This document shows, piece after piece, positions 16,144-24,817 of a stretch of 64,000 nt of DNA. Within the stretch, counting starts at the first letter, position 1. Each line of letters starts with the position of its first letter. The notes beneath the pieces were generated by a model, which was not told the DNA's origin, did no database searches, and saw nothing but the letters and a program-made list of their open reading frames with translations. The position numbers were made by a program, and so were the translations under genes. Origin of the DNA: Sphingobium wenxiniae (GTDB lineage Bacteria; Pseudomonadota; Alphaproteobacteria; Sphingomonadales; Sphingomonadaceae); assembly GCF_007830065.1 (NCBI RefSeq), contig NZ_VLKK01000006.1:1-64000 (forward strand), written 5' to 3'.

Positions 16144-16596
16144 TCAAGCCTGCGCCGCCGCCTCCCGCTCCGGCACGTTCAGCGTGTGGGAGATTTCCTC
16201 GCGCCGGTTGGTGATGCGCCAGCCCGCGGGCGTCCGCGCCAATTCATCGACATACCAAAGCGCGTAGACCATATGCCGGATGCCGCCATCGGCTTCCCGC
16301 ACACCGACGGGATTGGTGCAGATGGTGCGCCCGGCCGCCCGGTCGCCGTTCAGCGTGATCCGGCTGGTCGCTATATTATGCTGCGCATAGGCGAAGGATG
16401 GAAGCGCCTCCGCCAGGAACTGCTTGATCTGGGGATAATGGCCCTTCGGCCCGCCGAAAACGGTATAGTCGATGAAGGCGTCGGGCGTGAACACGTCGTC
16501 AAGCTCGTCCCAGCGGTGGCTGTCGATGGCGTGGCAATAGGCGATCAGCACATCGTCGATCTCGCGGCGGTCGGACAGTTGCTGCAATGTCATCAT
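16144..16596 (-). CDS. SnoaL-like/NTF2-fold protein
   Basis: A 150-residue NTF2-fold protein of the SnoaL_4 type. Residues ~7-35 read LSDRREIDDVLIAYCHAIDSHRWDELDDVFT, the usual helix pair with a central YCHAIDS, and the C-terminal strand MVYALWYVDELARTPAGWRITNRREE closes the barrel. The His in YCHAID and the Asp pair resemble residues that function in scytalone dehydratase-like and ring-hydroxylating beta-subunit relatives. It may be a small dehydratase or isomerase, or a non-catalytic binding protein. It stands alone, followed by the convergent crotonase gene. Function not assignable. Confidence 0.8.
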   Translation of the reverse strand: MMTLQQLSDRREIDDVLIAYCHAIDSHRWDELDDVFTPDAFIDYTVFGGPKGHYPQIKQFLAEALPSFAYAQHNIATSRITLNGDRAAGRTICTNPVGVREADGGIRHMVYALWYVDELARTPAGWRITNRREEISHTLNVPEREAAAQA

Positions 16597-16663
16597 GGCT
16601 CTCTCCCTCTTTCCATTTTTCCATCGGCGCCGGTCGCGAATACACTCGAACGCCAGCCATTCT

Positions 16664-17566
16664 TCACGGATAGCTGACGGTCTTGGGGCGGCCCTGCGGG
16701 ATGGGGATGAATTCCTGATCGTCGCCGGGGATCAGGGGAAAGCGCATGGCTTCCCAATCCTCGCGGGCCTGCATCAGGCGCTCGGTCGTGGAGGAAACGA
16801 AGTTCCACCAGACATGGCGGGGCGAAGTGAAAGCCTCGCCCCCGCACAGCACGACGCGGCCGCCGTCGGCGCTCATCAGCGTGGCGCTGACACCGGGACG
16901 CAGCACATAGAGGGTCTGCGGCTGGAGCAACAGGCCGTCGAGCGCCGCGCCGCCGCCCGAGACATAGATCGCCCGTTCGTCCGCCGACGGATCGATGGGC
17001 ACGCTGCCGCCCGGCGACAATTGAATGTCGGCATAGATGGTGCCGGCATAGGTCGTGACCGGCGCGCTCCGACCCCAGAGCGTGCCCATGATGACGCGGG
17101 CGCGGGCCTGGCCGCAGTCGACGATGGGCAGGCGGTCTTCCCCCACATGCTCGAAGGCGGGGTCCATTTCCTCGTCGCGGTCGGGAAGGGCGAGCCAGGT
17201 CTGGATCGCGGAGAGCCTGGAGGCGCGGGCGCGCTCGGCATCGGGAGAGCGTTCCGAATGGACGATCCCCTTGCCCGCCGTCATCAGGTTGACCGCGCCC
17301 GGCTCGATAAGCTGTTCCGTGCCCAGGGAGTCGCGATGCACGAACGCGCCTTCATACATATAGGTGACGGTGGCGAGATTGATGTGGGGATGAGGCCGCA
17401 CGTCCACGCCCTGTCCGGGGCCGATCAGGGCAGGCCCGGCCTGATCGAAGAAGATGAACGGGCCGACCATGGTCCGCTCCCTGGCGGGAAGCGCGCGGTG
17501 GACGCGGAAATCGCCGAGATTGTGGCTGGTCGGCGTGATCGTTTGAATGATGAAGTCTTCCGGCAT
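16664..17566 (-). CDS. Pirin family protein
   Basis: A 300-residue bicupin of the pirin family. The N-terminal cupin shows FIFFDQAGPA, then RPHPHINLATVTYMYEGAFVHRDSLG with the metal-binding His residues, and TAGKGIVHSERSP. The C-terminal cupin ends near the LPLIPGDDQEFIPIPQGRPK tail. Bacterial pirins include quercetin dioxygenases and regulators of pyruvate dehydrogenase, and the family is often stress-linked. It lies 21 bp downstream of the bolA-like gene and is probably co-transcribed with it. Nothing nearby ties it to the catabolic genes. The precise role is not known. Confidence 0.9.
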   Translation of the reverse strand: MPEDFIIQTITPTSHNLGDFRVHRALPARERTMVGPFIFFDQAGPALIGPGQGVDVRPHPHINLATVTYMYEGAFVHRDSLGTEQLIEPGAVNLMTAGKGIVHSERSPDAERARASRLSAIQTWLALPDRDEEMDPAFEHVGEDRLPIVDCGQARARVIMGTLWGRSAPVTTYAGTIYADIQLSPGGSVPIDPSADERAIYVSGGGAALDGLLLQPQTLYVLRPGVSATLMSADGGRVVLCGGEAFTSPRHVWWNFVSSTTERLMQAREDWEAMRFPLIPGDDQEFIPIPQGRPKTVSYP

Positions 17567-17587
17567 GATCCATCCTTCCCTTCGGAA

Positions 17588-17872
17588 TTATTCGCCCGGC
17601 GCTTTCGTCCGAATGGCGAGGGCGTGCACCTTGTCCCGCAGCAGGTCGGCCAGCGCGGCATTGACGAGCCGTTGCCGCGCCACCCGGTTCTGGCCGGTGA
17701 AGCGGGCGGACACTACCTCCACCGTGAAATGGCTTTCGCCCGATCCGTCATGCCCGGCATGGCCCCGGTGCGTCTCGCTATCGTCGATGACGGCGAGATG
17801 TTCGGGCGAGAGGGCCGCGCGCAGGCGGGATTCGATTTCCGTGGCCACGGGGCCTTTTGCTGGGTCGGTCAT
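17588..17872 (-). CDS. BolA family protein
   Basis: A 94-residue BolA/YrbA-type protein. It has the class II KH-like fold pattern, with an N-terminal helix VATEIESRLRAALSPEHLAVIDDS, a loop rich in His and Gly (ETHRGHAGHDGSGESHF) that provides a [2Fe-2S] ligand, and the C-terminal HALAIRTKAP. BolA proteins partner with monothiol glutaredoxins in Fe-S trafficking and affect cell morphology. I chose the ATG at 17872; an upstream ATG at 17899 would add MRQSLYIGK. It is divergent from the J-domain gene, a conserved arrangement in alphaproteobacteria. Confidence 0.9.
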   Translation of the reverse strand: MTDPAKGPVATEIESRLRAALSPEHLAVIDDSETHRGHAGHDGSGESHFTVEVVSARFTGQNRVARQRLVNAALADLLRDKVHALAIRTKAPGE

Positions 17873-17916
17873 CTTTCCTATATAGAGGCTTTGCCGCAAC
17901 TTGCATCAGGACAGTC

Positions 17917-18534
17917 TTGGCCAGCGACCCCTTCTCGACCCGTCGTTTCAACCGCTTCCATGGCCGCGTGGAAAGCGACCGTCCCTGCTCGGCCGATGGC
18001 TGCGCGGAGCCGGGGGAGTTCCGCGCGCCGCCGCTGGAAGGAAGCGCGTCCAGCCATGAAGGGCCGCGCTGGCGCTGGCTGTGCCTGGAACATGTGCGGC
18101 AGTTCAATCAGGGCTATAATTTCTTCAGCGGCATGAGCGCGGACGAGATCGCCGCCGCCCAGCGCCCCTATGCGGGGTGGGAGCGGGAGACGCGGGCCTT
18201 TTCGACAAACGCGGCCAGCCCGCCGCCGCGCTGGGCGGACTTCGCCGATCCGCTGGACGCCATCGGGGCCAAGTTCCGCGAACGCAAGGCGCAGGCGGAA
18301 CGGGACAATGCCGCGCGGGCCGACGGCAGGTTCCTGTCGAAGGAGGACCGGCGGGCACTGGGCGTGATGGGATTGCCCGTCGATGCGGACCGCAAGGCGC
18401 TGCGGGCGCGCTATACCGAATTGGTGCGGCGTTATCATCCCGATCATAATGGCGGCGACCGGAGCCATGAGAGCGCCCTGCAATCGGTGATAGAAGCTTA
18501 TGGATTGCTGCGGAAAGCGCCTGCCTTTGCCTAG
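17917..18534 (+). CDS. J-domain protein (DnaJ-like co-chaperone)
   Basis: A 205-residue protein with a C-terminal J domain. The domain lies at ~147-205, with the invariant HPD at 174-176 (RRYHPDHNGGD). The N-terminal ~90 residues are a separate conserved region containing CSADGC (C24, C29) and WLCLEH (C56), possibly a small metal site. A flexible charged linker (RERKAQAERDNAARA) joins the two. J domains stimulate DnaK ATPase; the N-terminal part would bring a client. The start is a TTG at 17917 with AGGA 5 nt upstream. This protein type sits upstream of cobS in many alphaproteobacteria, as here, suggesting a link to the CobST complex, but this is not proven. Confidence 0.85.
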   Translation: MASDPFSTRRFNRFHGRVESDRPCSADGCAEPGEFRAPPLEGSASSHEGPRWRWLCLEHVRQFNQGYNFFSGMSADEIAAAQRPYAGWERETRAFSTNAASPPPRWADFADPLDAIGAKFRERKAQAERDNAARADGRFLSKEDRRALGVMGLPVDADRKALRARYTELVRRYHPDHNGGDRSHESALQSVIEAYGLLRKAPAFA

Positions 18535-18698
18535 ATGCCGGCATCCGAACGGAAACCGATCGGGCAAAGCCAATTGCGCCGGTCCGGCCCTGTTCCACCA
18601 CAAGCGCCCGCCTGTAGGACAGCTTATTCCCCTGCCTTCCCTCGACATGCCCTTGGCCTATGGTCTAGGGCTTGGCGGACTCGTTTGACCGAAGAGAC

Positions 18699-19712
18699 AT
18701 GATGATGACCGACATTCCCAACGTCCAGCCCGACACCCGCGACGAGACGCTGATGGAAGCGCCCGACCGGGAAGTCGATGCGCGCGATGTCTTCGGCATC
18801 GACGTCGACATGAAGATCCCGGCCTTTTCGGAAGCCGACGAGCGCGTGCCGGACCTAGACCCCGCTTATGTATTCGATCCGGACACGACGCTGGCGATCC
18901 TGGCGGGCTTCGCGTTCAACCGCCGCGTGATGGTGCAGGGCTATCACGGCACCGGCAAGTCGAGCCATATCGAGCAGGTCGCCGCGCGACTCAACTGGCC
19001 GTGCATCCGCATCAACCTGGACGCGCATATCAGCCGCATCGACCTGGTGGGCCGCGACGCCATTGTCCTGAAGGACGGGCAGCAGGTGACGGAGTTCCGC
19101 GAAGGGCTGCTGCCATGGGCATTGCAACGCCCTGTCGCGCTGGTGTTCGACGAATATGACGCGGGCCGCCCGGACGTGATGTTCGTGATCCAGCGCGTGC
19201 TGGAAACCGACGGCAAGATGACGCTGCTGGACCAGAACCGGGTCATCCGCCCGAACCCCTGGTTCCGCCTGTTCGCGACCGCCAACACCGTGGGCCTGGG
19301 CGACACGACCGGCCTCTATCACGGCACGCAGCAGATCAACCAGGGACAGATGGACCGCTGGAATCTGGTGGTGGCGCTCAATTACCTGCCCGCCGCGACC
19401 GAGGCGCAGGTGGTGCTCGCCAAGTCGGGCGAGTATGACCATGAAGGCGGCCGCAAGGAAGTGGAGAGCATGATCAAGGTGGCGGAACTCACCCGTCAGG
19501 GCTTCGTCAACGGCGATATCTCGACCGTCATGTCGCCGCGCACCGTGATAAGCTGGGCGCAGAATGCGCTGATCTTCAAGGATGTGGGCTTCGCCTTCCG
19601 GTTGAGCTTCCTCAACAAATGCGATGAGGCGGAACGGCCGCTGGTGGCGGAATATTATCAGCGCGTGTTCGGCAAGGATCTGCCCGAAAGCGTGGCGCAC
19701 CGGGCCACCTGA
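18699..19712 (+). CDS. cobS: Cobaltochelatase CobS-type AAA+ ATPase
   Basis: A 337-residue AAA+ ATPase. The Walker A GYHGTGKS lies at residues 81-88, Walker [12 protein letters not shown] at ~142-150, and sensor/Arg-finger elements follow. CobS and CobT together form the chaperone-like part of aerobic cobaltochelatase, which inserts cobalt into hydrogenobyrinate a,c-diamide with CobN. No cobN or other cobalamin gene is in the window. In many alphaproteobacteria the pair is retained at this position and may have a wider role. I chose the ATG at 18699 (MMMTDIPN) preceded by GAAGAGAC. An OsmC gene lies 26 bp downstream, before cobT. Confidence 0.92.
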   Translation: MMMTDIPNVQPDTRDETLMEAPDREVDARDVFGIDVDMKIPAFSEADERVPDLDPAYVFDPDTTLAILAGFAFNRRVMVQGYHGTGKSSHIEQVAARLNWPCIRINLDAHISRIDLVGRDAIVLKDGQQVTEFREGLLPWALQRPVALVFDEYDAGRPDVMFVIQRVLETDGKMTLLDQNRVIRPNPWFRLFATANTVGLGDTTGLYHGTQQINQGQMDRWNLVVALNYLPAATEAQVVLAKSGEYDHEGGRKEVESMIKVAELTRQGFVNGDISTVMSPRTVISWAQNALIFKDVGFAFRLSFLNKCDEAERPLVAEYYQRVFGKDLPESVAHRAT

Positions 19713-19738
19713 ACGGCCCGCCGGCAGGAGCATAGGCC

Positions 19739-20158
19739 ATGATCGTCGTCGAACGGATCGCGCCCGATGGCACCGCGCACCGGATATCCATCCGGGGGCA
19801 TGAACTGATCGCGGACATGAGCGCGCCGGACGGGCATGATACCGGGCCGGACCCGCATGACCTCTATGACTCGGCACTGGGCGCGTGCAAGGGGATGACG
19901 ATGCTCTGGTATGCCCAGCGCAACGGCATCCCGCTCGAAGGCATCCATGTCGGTGTCGAGCGCGACAACAGCCGGGAACGGCAGGGCGTCTATCGCCTGA
20001 CCACCCGCATCGCGCTGAGCGGGCCGATGACCGACGAGCAATATGGCAAGCTGATCGCGGTGGCGGCGAAATGCCCGGTCCACAAGCTGATGAGCGAAGT
20101 GCGGACGGAAATCGATACCATCGCCGTGCCGCGCGTGGGCGACCCGGAAGGCCGATGA
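19739..20158 (+). CDS. OsmC/Ohr family protein
   Basis: A 139-residue OsmC-type protein. It shows the segment [34 protein letters not shown], with one redox-type Cys (C51 region, ALGACK) and the conserved C-terminal CPVHKLM that supplies the second Cys. Two such cysteines reduce organic hydroperoxides in the family. It is inserted between cobS and cobT, and its stop overlaps the cobT start by 4 bp (ATGA). That coupling ties its expression to the CobST pair. The role of a peroxidase-like protein there is unexplained. Confidence 0.88.
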   Translation: MIVVERIAPDGTAHRISIRGHELIADMSAPDGHDTGPDPHDLYDSALGACKGMTMLWYAQRNGIPLEGIHVGVERDNSRERQGVYRLTTRIALSGPMTDEQYGKLIAVAAKCPVHKLMSEVRTEIDTIAVPRVGDPEGR

Positions 20159-21978
20159 GCGAACGCTCCGCCCTCGATGCTTTCAAGGACGTGCTGTCCG
20201 GCGCGGCGCGCTCCATCGCGCGCGACGCGGAGGTGGAGGTGGGCTTCACCGCCGATGCGCCGCACATGGCGGGCAAGGCGATCAAGGTGCCGACGCCCGG
20301 ACGCACCCTGCCCGCCGATCAGGTGGCGCTGGCGCGCGGCTTCGCCGACGCCAATGCGCTGAGGCTGCGGCATCATAATGCGCGGCTGCACAATGCGTCG
20401 GCTCCGGCGGATGTGGTGGCGCGGGCGGTCTATGACGCGGTCGAGCAGGCGCGGGTCGAAGCCATCGGCGCGCGGGCGATGGCGGGGGTGCGCGACAATC
20501 TGAACCACGCGCTCGACATGCGGTTGAAGTCCGATCCGATCCGGCGGGCGCGCTCCGCCGACGAGGTGCCTTTGTCGACGGCGGTGGCGCTCAAGGTGCG
20601 CGAGCGGCTGACGGGGCAGGCCGTGCCGAAGGAGGTCGCCGACGGCCTCGCCATGGTGGACCGGTGGATCGAGGACAAGGCGGGCACGGATCTGGATGCG
20701 CTGTCGCTCGCCATCGACGACCAGCGTGCTTTCCAGCAGTTGACCGCCGCGATGCTGGAGCATCTGCAACTGGTCGATGCGGAGGCGCCCCAAAGCGAGG
20801 AGCAGGAGCCGGAGCAGGAAGGCGAAGAGGAAGAGCAACAACAGGAAGAAGGGGATTCCGGCGAGGACCAGCCCGGCGACAGCGACATGGATGCGCAGGC
20901 GCGGGCCGAGGATCAGGGCGGCGAGAGCGAGGACGGCGACACCGACTATAGCGACGAGTTCGACGCCGACAGCGAGGAAGGCGGCGGCGAGATGGGCGAT
21001 GAGGGCATGATGCCCGTGCGCCCGAACCGGCCGATGGGCGACCTGCCGCCGGGGTTCGACTACAAGGCTTATACCCTGCTGCATGACGAGGTGGTGACGG
21101 CCGAAGACCTGTGCGACGAGGACGAGTTGCTGCGGCTGCGCGGCTTCCTCGATCAGCAGTTGGTGAGCTTGCAGGGGGCGGTGACGAAGCTCGCCAATCG
21201 CCTCCAACGACGGCTGATGGCGCAGCAGTCGCGAAGCTGGGACTTCGATCAGGAGGAAGGGCTGCTGGATGCGGCGCGGCTGGCGCGGATCGTGATCGAC
21301 CCGACGCGCTCGCTTTCCTACAAGATCGAGCGGGACACCGAGTTCCGCGATACGGTGGTGACGCTGCTGATCGACAATTCAGGCTCCATGCGCGGGCGGC
21401 CGATCAGCATCGCGGCGATCAGCGCCGACATCATGGCGCGCACGCTGGAACGCTGCGGCGTCAAGACGGAGATATTGGGCTTCACCACGCGGGCGTGGAA
21501 GGGCGGGCAGAGCCGCGAGGACTGGCTGACGGCGGGGCGTCCGCCGATGCCGGGGCGGCTCAACGACCTGCGCCACATCGTCTACAAGAAGGCCGATGAG
21601 CCGTGGCGGCGGGCGCGCAAGAATCTGGGCCTGATGATGCGCGAGGGGCTGCTTAAGGAAAATATCGACGGGGAGGCGCTGCTCTGGGCGCATAACCGGC
21701 TGATCGCGCGGAACGAGGAACGCCGCATCCTGATGGTGATCTCCGACGGCGCGCCGGTCGATGACAGCACCCTGTCGGTCAATAGCGGCACCTATCTGGA
21801 GCGGCATTTGCGCCAGGTGATCGAATGGATCGAGAACCGTTCGCCGGTGCAGTTGGTCGCCATCGGCATCGGGCATGACGTGACGCGCTATTATCGCCGC
21901 GCCGTCACCATCATGGACGCCGAGCAGCTTGGCGGGACGATGGTGGAGCAGCTCGCAGGCCTGTTCGACGAAGACTGA
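20155..21978 (+). CDS. cobT: Cobaltochelatase CobT-type VWA protein
   Basis: A 607-residue protein of the cobaltochelatase CobT family. The N-terminal ~180 residues (starting [20 protein letters not shown]) are helical. A long acidic, low-complexity linker (~210-285, rich in E, D and Q) follows. The C-terminal VWA domain has a complete MIDAS motif ([13 protein letters not shown], DxSxS) near residue 405. VWA/AAA+ partners assemble metallo-cofactors or remodel complexes, and CobT is the regulatory partner of CobS. The start at 20155 overlaps osmC. A strong hairpin at 21989-22009 probably ends the operon. Confidence 0.92.
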   Translation: MSERSALDAFKDVLSGAARSIARDAEVEVGFTADAPHMAGKAIKVPTPGRTLPADQVALARGFADANALRLRHHNARLHNASAPADVVARAVYDAVEQARVEAIGARAMAGVRDNLNHALDMRLKSDPIRRARSADEVPLSTAVALKVRERLTGQAVPKEVADGLAMVDRWIEDKAGTDLDALSLAIDDQRAFQQLTAAMLEHLQLVDAEAPQSEEQEPEQEGEEEEQQQEEGDSGEDQPGDSDMDAQARAEDQGGESEDGDTDYSDEFDADSEEGGGEMGDEGMMPVRPNRPMGDLPPGFDYKAYTLLHDEVVTAEDLCDEDELLRLRGFLDQQLVSLQGAVTKLANRLQRRLMAQQSRSWDFDQEEGLLDAARLARIVIDPTRSLSYKIERDTEFRDTVVTLLIDNSGSMRGRPISIAAISADIMARTLERCGVKTEILGFTTRAWKGGQSREDWLTAGRPPMPGRLNDLRHIVYKKADEPWRRARKNLGLMMREGLLKENIDGEALLWAHNRLIARNEERRILMVISDGAPVDDSTLSVNSGTYLERHLRQVIEWIENRSPVQLVAIGIGHDVTRYYRRAVTIMDAEQLGGTMVEQLAGLFDED

Positions 21979-21988
21979 CCGGCCGTTG

Positions 21989-22009
21989 GAGCCGGGCGGG
22001 GTCCGGCTC
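21989..22009 (+). terminator. Hairpin downstream of cobT
   Basis: GAGCCGG - GCGGGGT - CCGGCTC is a perfect 7-bp stem 11 nt after the cobT stop, followed by GTTCTC. It is the probable intrinsic terminator of the cobS-osmC-cobT transcript. Confidence 0.6.
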
Positions 22010-22071
22010 GTTCTCACAGAATGGCCCGGACCGGATTTTCCGGCGCCCATGGCCTTGAGAAGGAGAATGTC

Positions 22072-22542
22072 ATGAGCGTCGCCTTTCGTCGTGAAAGCGA
22101 TGAGGAGCATCTGGAGCCGAGTTTCGAGATTCCCATTCCGCCCGGTCCCAATCTGGTGACGGCGCGCGGCCTGCGCCTGACGCGGGAGAAGGTGGAGGCG
22201 CTGGAGGCGATCCCCACCGGGGACATGGGTGAGGAAGAGGCGAAGAAGCTGAAGCGCGAACTGCGTTACTGGCGCGCGCGGCTGGCGACGGCGCAGGTGC
22301 AGCCGGCGGCGCAGGGCGATGCGGTCGCCTTCGGCACGCGCGTCGCCTATCGGCTGGGCAGGCAGGACAAGACCGTCGCCATCGTCGGCGATGACGAAGC
22401 CGACCCGGCGGAAGGACGCATCGCCTTCTCCGCACCGCTCGCCCGCGCGATGATGGAGGCGGAAAAAGGCGAGAGCGTCGATTTCGGAGGCAAGGCGGGC
22501 GCGATCAAGGTGCTGAAGATCGAGGTGGTCCGGGAGGAATGA
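22072..22542 (+). CDS. GreA/GreB-like transcription elongation factor family protein
   Basis: A 156-residue protein that resembles GreA/GreB by its C-terminal FKBP-like domain (VAFGTRVAYRLGRQDKTVAIVGDDEADPAEGRIAFSAPLARAMMEAEKGESVDF). The N-terminal part (GPNLVTARGLRLTREKVEALEAIP) is shorter than a full Gre coiled coil and includes two helices. Gre proteins project a coiled coil into the RNA polymerase secondary channel to rescue backtracked complexes. The tip residues (DE) are not clear here, so it may be an Rnk- or TraR-like variant. The ATG at 22072 follows AAGGAGA. It is monocistronic and convergent with dps. Confidence 0.82.
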   Translation: MSVAFRRESDEEHLEPSFEIPIPPGPNLVTARGLRLTREKVEALEAIPTGDMGEEEAKKLKRELRYWRARLATAQVQPAAQGDAVAFGTRVAYRLGRQDKTVAIVGDDEADPAEGRIAFSAPLARAMMEAEKGESVDFGGKAGAIKVLKIEVVREE

Positions 22543-22645
22543 CGGATGGCGGGGTTGGGCCTTTGCGGTCATCCAACCTCCGTGGCGGGAATCCGCCCAT
22601 AACCGCCATTCCGTATCGGATCAGCAAGCGCCATCATCGCCTAAG

Positions 22646-22676
22646 GAAAAACGCCCTCCGGCGGGGCCGGAAGGCG
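22646..22676 (-). terminator. Intrinsic terminator of the dps-like gene
   Basis: On the minus strand, an 11-bp stem with one mismatch (plus-strand arms 22652-22662 and 22666-22676, loop GGG) is followed directly by GTTTTTCC. It lies 24 bp past the stop codon of the Dps gene. Confidence 0.85.
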
Positions 22677-22700
22677 CTGTCATTTCAATACCGTCCACGA

Positions 22701-23192
22701 TCAGGCGTTGCGGCTGGCCTCGAACAGGAACCAGGCGCGTTCCTCTGCCTGGTCGGTCCAGTCGTCGATAATGCCCTCGGTCGCGTTGTCGCCCGCCTCC
22801 GTGGCGGCTTCCTTGGCGGCGCGGAGCGCTTCGACCAGCTTCAGATTGTCCTCGCGCAGCTCCTTGAGCATGTCGGCGGGCGCGACGAAATCGGCGTCGT
22901 TGTCCTTGAGCGACTGATGGCGCGAAATATCGCCGATGGAACGCAGCGTGGTGTTGCCCGTCTTGCGCACGCGCTCGGCTATCGCGTCGGTGGTGGTGAG
23001 GATCTGGGCCGCCTGCTCGTCGAACATCAGGTGATAATCGCGGAAATGCGGGCCGGATACGTGCCAGTGGAAGTTCTTGGTCTTGAAATAGAGCGCATAG
23101 CTGTCCGCGAGCACGCCGTTCAGCGCCTCCGCCACCGACTTGGTCGCGTTGCTCTTGAGATCGGACGGGGTCTTGAGATCGGCAGCAGTCAT
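22701..23192 (-). CDS. dps: Dps family ferritin-like DNA-binding stress protein
   Basis: A 163-residue Dps-type four-helix-bundle protein that forms dodecamers, oxidises and stores iron using H2O2, and protects DNA in stationary phase. It has the ferroxidase signature KNFHWHVSGPHFRDYHLMFDEQ (~36-57) with conserved His/Asp/Glu. The N-terminus starts MTAADLKTPSDLKSNATKS, giving a positively charged tail that may bind DNA. A TATATAATG-like sequence (23222-23230 on the plus strand) lies about 30-40 bp upstream on the minus strand and may be the -10. It is monocistronic with a good terminator. Confidence 0.93.
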   Translation of the reverse strand: MTAADLKTPSDLKSNATKSVAEALNGVLADSYALYFKTKNFHWHVSGPHFRDYHLMFDEQAAQILTTTDAIAERVRKTGNTTLRSIGDISRHQSLKDNDADFVAPADMLKELREDNLKLVEALRAAKEAATEAGDNATEGIIDDWTDQAEERAWFLFEASRNA

Positions 23193-23309
23193 GCTTGTTT
23201 CTCCTGTTGCGAATGGTTCCGCCTATATAATGATCAAGCGCTGCCAAGGTGCCATAAAAGCGACCGGAACGGATGGGAAATTATCGTTCACCCTGATGGA
23301 AAAGCTCGA

Positions 23310-23876
23310 TCAGAGCAGCGCCAGCGCGGACAGGGCGATGATCGCGCCCGCCAGCAGCAGCACGCCGCCGCCGCACAGGCGGATGGCGCGGATGGGCAAG
23401 GCGGTGAGCAACCGGTCGCGCAGCAGCACGACCGGGACGGAGGCGGCGATGATACCGATGGCGCCCCCGATGGCGGCGAGCGCCGGATCGGCGGTGCGGG
23501 TGGCAAGGCCCAGGATCAGGAATTGCGGCCCGTCGCCAAAGCCCAGGATGAAGAGGCCGAGCGCGGCGGTCAGGAACGCACCGATCTTCCACCCGCCCAG
23601 CGGATCGGGGGCTTTCACCGGCCAGAGCAGCCCCGCGCCCAGGAACAGCAGCGACAACGCAAGGAACAGCAGACGGGCATCCGAACCCAGCATCGGACCG
23701 ATATAGGCGCCGGCGGCCGCGGAGATCGCGGCATTGGCGGCGGCCGCGACGACGATGCCGGCGATCACCGCGCCGTTGCGGTCGAAGCGGGCGGCGAGCG
23801 CCAGGACGAGAAGCTGGCTCTTGCCGCCGATCTCGCCGAGCAGGCAGCCGAGCAGCGCGATCAGCAGGGCGTCCAT
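23310..23876 (-). CDS. TMEM165/GDT1 family membrane protein (cation transporter-like)
   Basis: A 188-residue membrane protein with about six hydrophobic segments. Residues 15-20 read EIGGKS, matching the signature E-x-G-D-[KR]-[TS] of the UPF0016/GDT1 family, which transports Mn2+ or Ca2+ in exchange for H+. The second copy of the motif is degenerate (GFGDGPQ at ~122-128), so whether it works as in eukaryotic GDT1 is uncertain. It starts MDALLIALLGCLLGEIGG. It lies 22 bp downstream of the 105-residue hypothetical gene and probably shares its transcript. Confidence 0.82.
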   Translation of the reverse strand: MDALLIALLGCLLGEIGGKSQLLVLALAARFDRNGAVIAGIVVAAAANAAISAAAGAYIGPMLGSDARLLFLALSLLFLGAGLLWPVKAPDPLGGWKIGAFLTAALGLFILGFGDGPQFLILGLATRTADPALAAIGGAIGIIAASVPVVLLRDRLLTALPIRAIRLCGGGVLLLAGAIIALSALALL

Positions 23877-23898
23877 CGGCGGCGCGGATTCCAGCCGT

Positions 23899-24216
23899 TC
23901 AGGCGCGCAGCGGCGTCGCGGGCGCGGCCGCCGCGGGCGACAGGATCGCGGCGGTCGGCATTTCAGCCGCGATGGCGTCGCGCAGGAAATCGAGATAGGA
24001 CAGCACCACCGGACCCAGCCCATGCAGCGACAACGCCGATTCCAGCGTCCCGGCCAATCCTTCCACCGTGTCGATATGAAAAGCGCGGGCGATATGCCGG
24101 ATATGATCGACCTCGTCCTGGAAGCGCGGCACGGAAAGATGGCCGCGCTGTCCGGCCAGACCGTCCACCCGGCCCAGCAGGTCGGAAAGAATGCTTTGCA
24201 TCGGATCATGTCGCAT
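23899..24216 (-). CDS. Hypothetical protein
   Basis: A 105-residue protein starting MRHDPMQSILSDLLGRVDGL (an internal ATG at 24201 is an alternative start). It is predicted helical, with an amphipathic N-terminal half and an Ala/Pro-rich C-terminus (PTAAILSPAAAAPATPLRA). There are no cysteines or motifs that I recognise. It lies upstream of the GDT1-like gene on the same strand, 22 bp apart, and downstream of a divergent region shared with rpmG. Confidence 0.6.
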   Translation of the reverse strand: MRHDPMQSILSDLLGRVDGLAGQRGHLSVPRFQDEVDHIRHIARAFHIDTVEGLAGTLESALSLHGLGPVVLSYLDFLRDAIAAEMPTAAILSPAAAAPATPLRA

Positions 24217-24410
24217 GGAGAAGACTCCCCTGTCCTGTCGCTCCGAAGGACATTCTGCGCCCGTGATGATTAACGCCACGTAAAGCAGGGTGCGCTCCGC
24301 GAACCGGCATTTCAGGGAGATGGGGAGCGGAGACGGGATTTTCGAGCGGCGCGGGACGGAAAAACCCGGCGCGCCGCCCGGTTTTGCGCGCACGGCCATC
24401 GGTCTTTCCC

Positions 24411-24509
24411 TTGACAGGGAAGCGAATCTGCCGCAAGGGCCGCTGCTGAAACGGGGCGGTCCCACGGGGCCGCTTTTCTTTTTCACGAGATTCACAGGAC
24501 TTTAGGGCC
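24411..24509 (+). promoter_or_regulatory. rpmG promoter/leader with intrinsic-terminator-like hairpin
   Basis: A consensus -35 TTGACA lies at 24411-24416. About 40 bp later a hairpin (GCGGTCCC - AC - GGGGCCGC, 24456-24473) is followed by TTTTCTTTTT (24474-24483). Only 26 bp then separate this from the rpmG ATG at 24510. The hairpin plus T-tract would normally end transcription, so it is either the terminator of a short RNA or an attenuator controlling rpmG. No good -10 could be matched to the TTGACA. Confidence 0.55.
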
Positions 24510-24677
24510 ATGGCCAAGCCAGCAACTGTCAAGATCCGCCTCGTCAGCTCGGCTGACACCGGCTTCTTCTACGTCACCAAGAAGAATCCGCGCACCAAGA
24601 CCGAGAAGCTGAGCTTCCGCAAATACGACCCGGTCGTGCGCAAGCATGTCGAGTTCAAGGAAGCCAAGATCAAGTGA
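24510..24677 (+). CDS. rpmG: 50S ribosomal protein L33
   Basis: A 55-residue protein starting [20 protein letters not shown] and ending [11 protein letters not shown], matching L33 in length and sequence. It is the Cys-free form (no CxxC zinc pairs), which does not need zinc. It binds 23S rRNA near the E site of the ribosome. It is transcribed alone; a bidirectional terminator (24743-24773) separates it from the convergent divK-like gene. The start follows the hairpin/T-tract leader described above, with a weak AGGA-like region (TTTAGGGCC) before the ATG. Confidence 0.97.
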   Translation: MAKPATVKIRLVSSADTGFFYVTKKNPRTKTEKLSFRKYDPVVRKHVEFKEAKIK

Positions 24678-24742
24678 TCCGGCGGGCGGCTTGATGCCGC
24701 CTTGGCCATAAGATCGGATTCGTGGCTGACGCCCGAACGAAG

Positions 24743-24773
24743 AAGGCCCGTCCCATCAGGGAACGGGCCTTTC
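24743..24773. terminator. Bidirectional intrinsic terminator between rpmG and divK
   Basis: AAGGCCCGT (24743-24751) pairs with ACGGGCCTT (24763-24771), followed by TTCCTTGTTG on the plus strand, with A-rich sequence before it (T-rich on the minus strand). It can stop both rpmG and the convergent response regulator gene. Confidence 0.85.
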
Positions 24774-24817
24774 CTTGTTGGCTTGTCGCCTGTGGAAGGA
24801 GGAGGGCGCGCGCCGGC

